From Pandoraea oxalativorans (GTDB lineage: Bacteria > Pseudomonadota > Gammaproteobacteria > Burkholderiales > Burkholderiaceae), in NCBI RefSeq assembly GCF_000972785.3, contig NZ_CP011253.3, forward strand, positions 5,084,001 through 5,148,000: a stretch of DNA of 64,000 bases, given 5' to 3'. The notes beneath the pieces are model-generated. The model made no database searches, was not told the DNA's origin, and was given only the letters and a program-made list of their open reading frames with translations. Each line of letters starts with the position of its first letter. Position 1 is the stretch's first letter. This document shows, piece by piece, positions 28,159-35,505 of the stretch. A program made the translations under genes and the position numbers.

Positions 28159-28631
28159 CCTTTAGAAGGGCGTCAGGGGATCGCAATATGTTTCCATTCG
28201 GTACACCGAGCGACTTGCCCAAGCGGGCATTGAGCCATCGGTCGGCAGCCGCGGCGACAGCTATGACAACGCCCTGGCGGAAACGATCAACGGTCTATAC
28301 AAAACGGAACTGATTCACCGGCGAGCGCCTTGGAAAACGAAGGAATCCGTCGAGCTCGCCACCCTGGAATGGGTAGCCTGGTACAACCATCATCGGCTGA
28401 TGGAACCGCTGGGCTATATCCCGCCAGCCGAGGCTGAGGCAAACTACTACAGGCAACTCAGAAATACTGCTGAAGCGCCTGCGTTAACTTAAACCAACCG
28501 GCCTCCTCGAAAGCCGGGGCGATTCAAGGATCAACCCGGGGCTTTTGGCATCGCTATGCAAAAGCTCCCAGCGTCCGTGATCACTGAAATTAAGAGCGGT
28601 CATTTTGACCACGCGAAGGAAGGCGCGAAGC

Positions 28632-30647
28632 ATGACTGAGAGGACGACTCATCTCCATCCCGAAGACCAGACACCGCTTGATGTATTAACTGCGTTAGGG
28701 GAGCAACTAGGCGCCTTCCCCAAGGATGCCTGCATCCCGTGCGGCGCCGTCATTCACATCGGGTTCTTCTTCGACGGGTTTGGCCGTCATCGCGATCAGG
28801 ACGATCCTTCGACGTCTCGCTATTCGAACATCTGTCGCTTGTGGGAAGCCCATCGGGAAAATGCTGACAGGCGCAGGGAGAAGACTCCAAACCAATTCTG
28901 GTATCGATTCTACTATTCGGGCCTCGGCACAGCATTGAATGAGGACGCCAGCAGAGGTCTGGTGACATCCGCCCTGACCAAAGTCGCCCTGGCAGGCGCG
29001 AGCGCGGCGGGCGCAAAAGCAACACACATCGTCAAGAAGACAACGGGCACCGACCGCCTTTTCATTGACCCGAAGAGCACCCTGACCGATGGATTCAAAA
29101 ACGGGCTCAAGGAGTTCTCATATCGTCCGGTCGTCCACGCCTACAACGATCTGTTGAGCGACATTAAGGCAGTGCCGAAAAACGTACGCAGGGTCTTGCG
29201 TATTGTGGAAGGTGAAGGGGATCGCGCATTGCGACGCGGAAAAGCTGCGGGCCGAGCAATCCTCTACGATCTCAAGAAAAATCCGGTCAAATCGGGTTAT
29301 GACGTCGCCAAGCATCTGTTTGGCGACGTCGCCTTTGACTCGATACCCTGGCTCAGAGATAACCGCGCAGTAGCCATGCTTCTTGGCACCGGCGTTAACG
29401 ACCGACTAGCTTCTGCTATGAGTCAGTTTGAGAAAGCCGTCGAAGACACAAAGTTGGCGATGTCCAAAATCCAACGGATACAGGTCTCCATCTTCGGTGC
29501 CGACCGCGGTGGCGTACTGGCACGAGCGCTTGCCAACGAACTGACAAAAAGGTATCGGCATTCGAGTCCGACTAAGCTCGCCTTTGTCGACACGCAGAAT
29601 CCCAATCGGCCGGCTATCGAAATCCGGATCAAGTTTCTCGGTCTGCTCGACGCTGTGTCTTCGCTGGTTCAACAGAACGAGTTGCTGAACTTCGTGCCGG
29701 TGCTGAACATGGTCAAGCAGGACTACAGCGACGCACAACTTTCCGTTCCTGGGACGGTCGCGCGATGTGTGCATTTTGCCGCTGCGCATGAGCTGCGCTT
29801 TTACCAGCGCCTCGACAGTCTTGAGAAGACCAGGGGAGTTCAGTATCTCTACCCCGGCACGAGCGAGGACATTACCGGTGGTGCACCACCGGGCACACTT
29901 GGCGCCCGGACAGAGATGCAACGTGTAGTGCTTCGAGACATGCTCAACGAGGCCATAGCGGCCGGAGCGACGCTCGACACGATGGAGGATTTGCGTATCT
30001 ACAAACAGCGGACCTTCGGGAAGTTCACCCTCGCCAACACCATCACCGACGGCCAGTCGACGTACCGCATGAGCGAACTGATGGAAGCTTATCGCGAGAT
30101 TGTCCCCCGGGTATCGCGATTGAATTTCTCCGAGCACATGCAAGTCTTCCTGCGGTGGATGGCGGTGCGTTACCGCGCGCAGCCTTCTCACCCGCCTCTG
30201 CCCAATCAACTCGAAACGCTTATGGCGAATCAACCTGGGCTCCTTCAGGAGCGTCAGGACGCGGAAGCCGCCTACCACGCCCTTAGGCGACAGTCACCCG
30301 CGCCGGACGGCGCAACGCTCGGTAAAGCGCTCGCGCGATGGGAGAGCGCGAAGATCCAATTGTTGGAAGCAACACGCGACATCGCTCTCGAGAAAAATCG
30401 CCCAACGCAGTGCGTTTGGGACCGTATCGAGCAAGAAGCGAAAACGATGATCGACCGTGACGATGAGCTAGTGGGCCTTCAAGCCGCTGAAACCCGGTTA
30501 AAGAAAATGGAGCAACGCGGCGAGCTCGCAGGGGATCTGAACGTCGCGTTTCGCCACCGCACAATCAGGTCATTCATGCTCTCACCGGAGCAGCAGACGT
30601 TAGCCCCCGGCGTCATACTAGTTGTCGCCTCTGAACTTCCTTATTAA
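28632..30647 (+). CDS. T6SS Tle1-like (DUF2235) protein, 3' end altered by an IS element
   Basis: This encodes 671 residues from ATG 28632, which has AAGGAAGG eight bases upstream. It has the Tle1/DUF2235 layout: HIGFFFDGFG near residue 45, FYYSGLGT near 90, then the nucleophile-elbow position and FLGLLDAVSS. The expected GxSxG (GFSRGA) reads GADRGG, with Asp291 in place of the Ser, and the expected PGVHSDVGGG reads PGTSEDITGG, so the catalytic His is absent. Tle1 proteins are phospholipase effectors delivered by VgrG or PAAR; this one looks catalytically dead. The last eight residues come from the IS at 30622. About 105 bases between the IS3 element and this start (28527-28631) hold nothing recognisable. 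Confidence 0.8.
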   Translation: MTERTTHLHPEDQTPLDVLTALGEQLGAFPKDACIPCGAVIHIGFFFDGFGRHRDQDDPSTSRYSNICRLWEAHRENADRRREKTPNQFWYRFYYSGLGTALNEDASRGLVTSALTKVALAGASAAGAKATHIVKKTTGTDRLFIDPKSTLTDGFKNGLKEFSYRPVVHAYNDLLSDIKAVPKNVRRVLRIVEGEGDRALRRGKAAGRAILYDLKKNPVKSGYDVAKHLFGDVAFDSIPWLRDNRAVAMLLGTGVNDRLASAMSQFEKAVEDTKLAMSKIQRIQVSIFGADRGGVLARALANELTKRYRHSSPTKLAFVDTQNPNRPAIEIRIKFLGLLDAVSSLVQQNELLNFVPVLNMVKQDYSDAQLSVPGTVARCVHFAAAHELRFYQRLDSLEKTRGVQYLYPGTSEDITGGAPPGTLGARTEMQRVVLRDMLNEAIAAGATLDTMEDLRIYKQRTFGKFTLANTITDGQSTYRMSELMEAYREIVPRVSRLNFSEHMQVFLRWMAVRYRAQPSHPPLPNQLETLMANQPGLLQERQDAEAAYHALRRQSPAPDGATLGKALARWESAKIQLLEATRDIALEKNRPTQCVWDRIEQEAKTMIDRDDELVGLQAAETRLKKMEQRGELAGDLNVAFRHRTIRSFMLSPEQQTLAPGVILVVASELPY

Positions 30648-30666
30648 GTAGCGTCAGAGGTGTAAG

Positions 30667-31170
30667 TTGAAAGTGAAACAAACGTATTCTGTCGAGTTCA
30701 AGGAGCAAGCGCTGTCGAAGGTCCTGCGGCGTGGGAGCCGCACGGTTGGCGCGGTGGCCGACGAATTGAACGTGAACGTACTGACATTGAGGAAATGGAT
30801 GAGAGGCGCCGCTGCCGCGAATCGGAGCTCGGGCTCTGCACACGCAAAACGACCGGAAGATTGGTCGCTGGAGGAACGGCTAATGGCCTTGCAGGAGAGC
30901 CATGGTCTGGTCGACGAAGCCTTGCATGGCTGGTGCCGGGAGCGCGGCTTGTTTGCGCATCATCTCGCGCAGTGGCGAGCGCAGTTCTGTGCCGCGGGCA
31001 GAAACGGTGATAGCCGGCGCGAAAGCGCCCAAGAGGTGCGGGTTCTGAAGCAGGCCAATGTTGAACTGCAGCGCGAGTTGAAGCGCAAGGAGAAGGCGCT
31101 GGCTGAGGCTGCGGCGCTACTGGTGCTGCAAAAAAAGTACCGTGCGCTGCTCGGGGACGAGGCCGAATGA
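30667..31170 (+). CDS. IS3-family OrfA
   Basis: This encodes 167 residues from TTG 30667 (GTG 30673 is possible). An N-terminal helix-turn-helix (YSVEFKEQALSKVLRRGSRTV, LNVNVLTLRKWMRG) is followed by a long basic coiled coil (VRVLKQANVELQRELKRKEK), as expected for the DNA-binding partner of an IS3 transposase. Its stop overlaps the OrfB ATG by four bases, suggesting coupling rather than, or in addition to, frameshifting. Confidence 0.88.
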   Translation: MKVKQTYSVEFKEQALSKVLRRGSRTVGAVADELNVNVLTLRKWMRGAAAANRSSGSAHAKRPEDWSLEERLMALQESHGLVDEALHGWCRERGLFAHHLAQWRAQFCAAGRNGDSRRESAQEVRVLKQANVELQRELKRKEKALAEAAALLVLQKKYRALLGDEAE

Positions 31171-32246
31171 CGTCGTCTGAGCAGCGCAAAGTATTGATTG
31201 GTCTGATCACCGAGGCGACTCGGGCCGGGGCTCGCCAAGCACGCGCGTGCGTCATTCTGGGGCTCAGTGCCCGCACCGTTCAGCGCTGGCAGCGCGGCGA
31301 ACCTGACGCAGTGGACCGGCGCACATTACGACACCACGAGCCGCGCCATAAGCTTAGCGCCGAGGAGCGCGCCGAGCTTCTGGCGGTGGCGAACTCGGCC
31401 GAATTGGGTCATCTGCCGCCCAGCCAGATCGTGCCGCGCTTGGCAGATCAGCAACGCTATATTGCCTCGGAATCGACTTTCTACCGGGTCCTGAAGGCCG
31501 AGAAGCAACTCGCCCACCGGCGCAGCGAACGGCCGGCCCAGGCCCATAGCAAGCCCCGTGCGGTGTGCGCGCGTGCGCCGAACCAGTTGTACAGCTGGGA
31601 CATCACCTATCTGCCGAGCACGGTTCGCGGGCAGTATTTTTATCTGTACCTGTTTCTGGACGTGTTCAGCCGAAAGATCGTTGGTTGGCAGGTCTATGCG
31701 CAGGAAAGCAGCGCACTGGCCAGTGAAGTGCTCAAGGACCTGTGTGCGCGCGAAGCGATACCACCCGACCAGGTGATTCTGCATTCGGATAACGGCGGCC
31801 CGATGAAAGGTGCGACGATGCTCGCCACCCTCCAGACGCTGGGCGTCATGCACTCGCTCAGCCGCCCGGGCGTGAGCAACGACAACCCTTATTCTGAATC
31901 GTTGTTCAAGACCCTAAAGTACCGGCCGACTTACCCGCTGAGGGCATTTGACACCCTGCTCGCCGCACGCACCTGGGTGGGCGCGCTGGTGCGCTGGTAT
32001 AACGAAGAGCACCGTCACAGCGCGATCCGGTTCGTGACGCCGGCGCAGCGCCATGCCAATCTCGACCAGACCATTTTGGATCGACGAGCAGCGCTTTATG
32101 AGGCCGCCCGGCAACGCCACCCGCTGCGCTGGAAAGGCCGCACGCGCAACTGGCAGCGCGTCGATGCTGTGCACCTGAACCCGGATCGCATCGACCACCA
32201 GGACGTCGCCGCACAGCGCCGTAGTCAGGAGAGAAAGGCCGCCTGA
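31167..32246 (+). CDS. IS3-family OrfB (DDE integrase)
   Basis: This encodes 359 residues. The DDE catalytic core is complete: Asp in YSWDITYLPS, Asp in VILHSDNGGPMKG, and Glu in SNDNPYSESLFKTLKYRP. It is preceded by HTH regions (GLSARTVQRWQRG). The stop lies 22 bases from the right terminal repeat. It appears intact. Confidence 0.93.
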   Translation: MTSSEQRKVLIGLITEATRAGARQARACVILGLSARTVQRWQRGEPDAVDRRTLRHHEPRHKLSAEERAELLAVANSAELGHLPPSQIVPRLADQQRYIASESTFYRVLKAEKQLAHRRSERPAQAHSKPRAVCARAPNQLYSWDITYLPSTVRGQYFYLYLFLDVFSRKIVGWQVYAQESSALASEVLKDLCAREAIPPDQVILHSDNGGPMKGATMLATLQTLGVMHSLSRPGVSNDNPYSESLFKTLKYRPTYPLRAFDTLLAARTWVGALVRWYNEEHRHSAIRFVTPAQRHANLDQTILDRRAALYEAARQRHPLRWKGRTRNWQRVDAVHLNPDRIDHQDVAAQRRSQERKAA

Positions 32247-32277
32247 AATTTATTCGTGGAGGCGACAACTAGCTTGA

Positions 32278-32631
32278 AAATTTCCGTTAGTGCAGGCATG
32301 GAAACGAGGACTCAGCGGAAACGATCCTCTCCCTCCCAAAGTCATGGCCCTGTTCGACTTTCTGGTACGCGACACGATGCTCACCAGTTGGCACGACCAT
32401 CTGCTCTCATCCAATCTCTACTTCCGCACGCGGGAGATCGACACCTTTGGCGCGAGCGACTTCGTCGCGGAGGACAAGGAAGTGGAGATCGCAGCGCGAA
32501 CAGAGCAGCGCCTCCGGCAAATCGGCGAGCTAATGCAAACGGCGCGCCTATCAAGAGCCTTCGCTAATCTCCTTTCGATGGCGAGCGTCCTCCTTCAAGG
32601 CGTTGTCGAACGTCACCCCTCAGGAAAGTGA
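32278..32631 (+). pseudogene. displaced C-terminal part of the Tle1-like protein
   Basis: This is an open stretch of 117 codons ending at TGA 32629-32631, with segments such as MALFDFLVRDTML and SSNLYFRTREIDTFG. I read these as the C-terminal tail usual in this effector family. If the IS and one CTAG copy are removed, this stretch is in the same frame as the gene at 28632, but a TGA (32275-32277) stands at the joint. That means either a separate nonsense change or decay after insertion. Translation from GTG 32290 is possible but would give only a fragment. Confidence 0.55.
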
Positions 32632-32633
32632 AC

Positions 32634-32891
32634 ATGACAGGCATTATTCGCGTGGGCGACCAGCACACCGGCGGCGGAACCGTCTTGGCCGGCTCACAAA
32701 CACGATTCTTCTTAGGCACTGCAATTGCGAGACTTTTCGACCCCGTGTCATGCCCTAAACATGGCGACAACCGGATCGCTACCGCCACGTCCCGTGCTTT
32801 CGACGACGGCGTGCAAGTTGCTCAGCACGGTGACCTGTGCGACTGCGGTTGCCAGTTGATCTCCTCGCTGCCCAATAGTGGACGTCGCTAA
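32634..32891 (+). CDS. PAAR-domain protein, T6SS spike tip
   Basis: This encodes 85 residues. The PAAR fold is seen from IIRVGDQHTGGGTVLAGS, the Cys/His ligands in FDPVSCPKHGDN, and the C-terminal VAQHGDLCDCGCQLISS. PAAR proteins bind zinc and sharpen the VgrG spike. ATG 32634 follows AGGA by nine bases, and the gene starts two bases after the upstream stop. There is no effector extension. Its natural partner VgrG is not encoded in this window. Confidence 0.92.
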   Translation: MTGIIRVGDQHTGGGTVLAGSQTRFFLGTAIARLFDPVSCPKHGDNRIATATSRAFDDGVQVAQHGDLCDCGCQLISSLPNSGRR

Positions 32892-32894
32892 CCG

Positions 32895-34160
32895 ATGGCG
32901 CTGGATTTCGACACGCTCCCCCCGGAAGTCCAGGTTCCCGATGCATCGCCATCACGCATTCTCTGGATAGGAATCTTCACGGTGCTTTTGCTCGTCGGCA
33001 TTGTGGCCGTGCTGATGTTATGGCCTGCTGGAGAATCGACGCGGACCCCGTGGTTTTGGCTGTGCGTTGCGATCTATCCCGCGGGGATCGCTATGTTTTT
33101 CGTGTCTCGCGTATTCAGCGTCTCTGAAGGACGCCGTCTGGACGCGTTGGCGTGGAACGAGGCATGTAAGAAATTCACGCGCGATGCATTTTCGCGTGAA
33201 AGCGTACCGCTACGAATTCTTGGCGCAGCATTTCGTTCGACCGAGATTGACGCCGACAACGACGTTCAGCGCATCGCCAACCGAACTGTGACACTTGACG
33301 CAAAACCGTCCGCTCACGTCGAAGGTACGTCGGTGACTGCTCGATGGCTACAGCCGCTCGATGCGCATCTTGCCCTTGACGAAGCCGAGCGTCACAAGTT
33401 GGTTATCGAATGGCTCTATGACAAGCTACTGTCGGATCTATCCTCGTCACTGCGCGCGGTGCCGGAAAAGGCGCGACTGGAGGTCCTGCTGGATGTGTCG
33501 GGCTACATAGGCACGTCCGACATCGTCGGACTCTGGCAAGCCCGATGGCAACAACGTGGTTTCAGAGAAGTGGCCGTTAAGAATGCCGCAGGCAAGCTCG
33601 ATCTGATGACGGTTGATTCGTGGCTCGACGGGCAAGCCGGTTCCCCGTCTTTCGATCACTCCGTTGTGCTTCTCGTGTCCGTTTCTCTGAGTAAGGTCGT
33701 CGAACAAGACCCACCCCATGGCACGGCGGAAAGTGGCGTTGCAATTCTCCTGACGTCCCCCGCGATGTCGGACCGGCATTCGATGTCTTCCGTCGCATCC
33801 ATGCATCGTCCGTTGCGATCGGAAAGCCACGACCTCCGCCACGCGCTGACATACGCCCTGAAATGGGGAAACGCTTCCCCGACATCGCTCGGCGGCGTCT
33901 GGCTAACGGGGTTAAACGGCAAGTCCGTCGGACCCCTTCACGCCGCGCTTAGCGAAATCGGCGCAAGCGGCGGTGCAAACGACTCTCTCCCCGAATTCGA
34001 CCTCGACAGCACCATCGGGCGTGCAGGCCGCTCTGCCGGATGGCTTGCTGCAACATGCGCCAGCCTCTGCGTGCAAACGTCCGGCGCACCTCACCTTATC
34101 GCTCAGCGTTGCGGCGATCAAACCTTCGTAGCGGTAGTGACGACTGGCGATCACGAATGA
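32895..34160 (+). CDS. T6SS-linked inner-membrane protein of unknown function
   Basis: This encodes 421 residues. Two membrane helices near the N-terminus (about residues 22-44 and 53-71) are followed by a soluble domain of about 350 residues with alternating hydrophobic strands and no motif I recognise. It starts three bases after the PAAR gene and overlaps the tssM start by four bases, so it belongs to the T6SS operon. Position suggests a PAAR/effector accessory or a TssM partner; this is inference from context only. Confidence 0.75.
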   Translation: MALDFDTLPPEVQVPDASPSRILWIGIFTVLLLVGIVAVLMLWPAGESTRTPWFWLCVAIYPAGIAMFFVSRVFSVSEGRRLDALAWNEACKKFTRDAFSRESVPLRILGAAFRSTEIDADNDVQRIANRTVTLDAKPSAHVEGTSVTARWLQPLDAHLALDEAERHKLVIEWLYDKLLSDLSSSLRAVPEKARLEVLLDVSGYIGTSDIVGLWQARWQQRGFREVAVKNAAGKLDLMTVDSWLDGQAGSPSFDHSVVLLVSVSLSKVVEQDPPHGTAESGVAILLTSPAMSDRHSMSSVASMHRPLRSESHDLRHALTYALKWGNASPTSLGGVWLTGLNGKSVGPLHAALSEIGASGGANDSLPEFDLDSTIGRAGRSAGWLAATCASLCVQTSGAPHLIAQRCGDQTFVAVVTTGDHE

Positions 34161-34294
34161 AACAACATAGAAATATCGGCATGAACAGGAAATTCGCACT
34201 CGACCTCTTTGGGGCCATTGTGTTTGTCGTTCTGCCAGGCCTGCTTGTCTGGCTACGGCCCGATGGAGTTGACCCTGTAAAACCGGACACACCA

Positions 34295-35182
34295 TCACAC
34301 TAAGGTTGCTGAATCCATCGAGCGCCGGAACTCGCGAGGCGAGCGGTATTTCAGCGCGCTATGGGGGTGCTTCTCGTTGTAATGCTCAAATGCAATGGCC
34401 AGATTGTGAGCAGCGGTTGCAGCATCCGGCTTCGGCATGAAGGCGACGTAGTCGCGCTTCATCGTTTTCACGAAGCTCTCGGCCATGCCGTTACTTTGCG
34501 GACTGCACACGGGCGTGGTCAATGGCTTTAGTCCGATGTTCATCGCAAACCGGCGCGTATCGTCAGCCGTATAGCCCGAACCATTGTCGCTCAGCCACTC
34601 GATTTCGGACGGCGTATGCACCTCGTTGCCGAACCGATTTTCCACTGCGGCCAGCATCACGTCGCGCACAATGTCGCCGCTGTGGCCTGCTGTCGTCGCC
34701 GCCCAGCTCATCGCTTCTCGGTCGCAGCAATCCAGCGCAAACGTCACACGCAGCGGCTCGCCGTTGTCGCAGCGGAACTCGAAGCCGTCCGAGCACCATC
34801 GCTGATTGCTGCGCGCGACGGCCACTTTGCCATCATGTCGACGGTGGGCTCGCGGCGCAATCGGTCGGCGCTGCGTCAGCAGCCCATGCGTTCGCATGAT
34901 GCGATAAATGCGCTTGGCATTGAACGGCGCCAGTCCAACTGCAACGCGCTCGTTGCGCAACGTGCCCCAAACCCGCCGGTAGCCATAGCTGGGCAAATCG
35001 CCGACGACACGGCGGATTTCCTCGACTACAGTTTCGTCGTCGGTCGGCCTTGATTGCCGGCCATCGCGCCACGTCGCCGGACGCGACAGTCGTGCCGATA
35101 CGTTCGAGCGCGACACGCCGAGAACTTCACAGACCAGTTTCACTGGCCGTCCTCCGGCAGCAAGGGCGAGTGCGCTATCCAT
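34295..35182 (-). CDS. IS2-group OrfB (DDE integrase)
   Basis: This encodes 295 residues. The HTH_21 part ([16 protein letters not shown]) precedes the DDE core, with Asp in [16 protein letters not shown], Asp in [15 protein letters not shown] and Glu in [17 protein letters not shown]. It overlaps OrfA in another frame. The A7 run at the overlap (35184-35190 on this strand) is a typical -1 slippery site for producing the OrfAB fusion. Confidence 0.93.
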   Translation of the reverse strand: MDSALALAAGGRPVKLVCEVLGVSRSNVSARLSRPATWRDGRQSRPTDDETVVEEIRRVVGDLPSYGYRRVWGTLRNERVAVGLAPFNAKRIYRIMRTHGLLTQRRPIAPRAHRRHDGKVAVARSNQRWCSDGFEFRCDNGEPLRVTFALDCCDREAMSWAATTAGHSGDIVRDVMLAAVENRFGNEVHTPSEIEWLSDNGSGYTADDTRRFAMNIGLKPLTTPVCSPQSNGMAESFVKTMKRDYVAFMPKPDAATAAHNLAIAFEHYNEKHPHSALKYRSPREFRRSMDSATLV

Positions 35183-35505
35183 TTTTTTGCTCGGCTGTAT
35201 TCAACTGCTTCCCGGAGAATCTCGTTCTCCATTGTTTTTTTGCCGAGCATCCGTTGCAGCTCGCGAATCTGCTTGAGCGCATCAGCCAACTCCGATGCCG
35301 GAACCACTTCTTCGCCAGCCTTGACCGCTGACAGGCTACCGTCCTGGTACAGCTTGCGCCAGTGGAATAGCTGGTTCGGGTTCACGCCGTAATGGCGCGC
35401 GACCATTGAAACCGATTTTCCCGGTTCGAAACTCTCGCGAACCATCGACAGTTTCTGCTCCGCCGTCCAGCGACGCCGGCGCTCTGGGCCCGTCAACACT
35501 TCCAT
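35140..35505 (-). CDS. IS2-group OrfA
   Basis: This encodes 121 residues from ATG 35505 ([18 protein letters not shown]). It has a helix-turn-helix ([20 protein letters not shown]) and a C-terminal coiled segment ([20 protein letters not shown]). It is the DNA-binding subunit and fuses with OrfB by frameshifting. A longer start at 35535 is possible but lacks conserved sequence. Confidence 0.9.
   Translation of the reverse strand: MEVLTGPERRRRWTAEQKLSMVRESFEPGKSVSMVARHYGVNPNQLFHWRKLYQDGSLSAVKAGEEVVPASELADALKQIRELQRMLGKKTMENEILREAVEYSRAKKWIAHSPLLPEDGQ

Larger units (their letters stand above)
26786..28174 (+). mobile_element. IS110-family element B
   Basis: This element of about 1.39 kb is inserted in orfB of the IS3 host. 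The host codon sequence ...GAC-AG|GGGATCG is split, with AG (and CAG) present at both junctions (26784-26785 and 28175-28176). It has a plus-strand transposase, a 287-base non-coding end upstream of it and only about 16 bases after the stop codon. It is a different element from A: the transposases are clearly diverged. Confidence 0.85.
26148..28492 (+). pseudogene. IS3-family OrfB (integrase), interrupted by IS110 element B
   Basis: The first part (26148-26785) carries the HTH_21 region and the first catalytic Asp ([20 protein letters not shown]), and ends at IHHSD. The second part (28175-28492) resumes in the matching frame with RGSQYVSIRYTERLAQ and the third catalytic region SYDNALAETINGLYKTE, ending at TAA 28490-28492. 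Rejoining at the shared AG gives an ordinary full-length IS3 OrfB, so the interruption is a simple insertion with no loss. Confidence 0.92.
24603..28526 (+). mobile_element. IS3-family element carrying two nested IS110 elements
   Basis: The left terminal repeat begins TGAACCGCCCCGGATTTTG (24603). The right terminus, read inward on the other strand from 28526, begins TGAATCGCCCCGGCTTTCG, so the two match at nearly every position. Between them are orfA (25864) and a split orfB. One IS110 element sits between the left repeat and orfA, another inside orfB; without them the element would be about 1.3 kb. The bases flanking the ends (ACA left, AGG right) do not match, so target duplication is absent and the insertion was followed by an adjacent deletion or rearrangement. 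Confidence 0.88.
30622..32268 (+). mobile_element. IS3-family element inserted near the end of the Tle1-like gene
   Basis: This is a 1,647-base element. Its ends TTGTCGCCTC (30622) and GAGGCGACAA (to 32268) are exact inverted repeats for ten bases. The palindromic tetramer CTAG flanks it on both sides (30618-30621 and 32269-32272) and is the probable target duplication. It encodes OrfA and OrfB with overlapping ends. Both junctions are clean, so the insertion may be recent. Confidence 0.9.
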
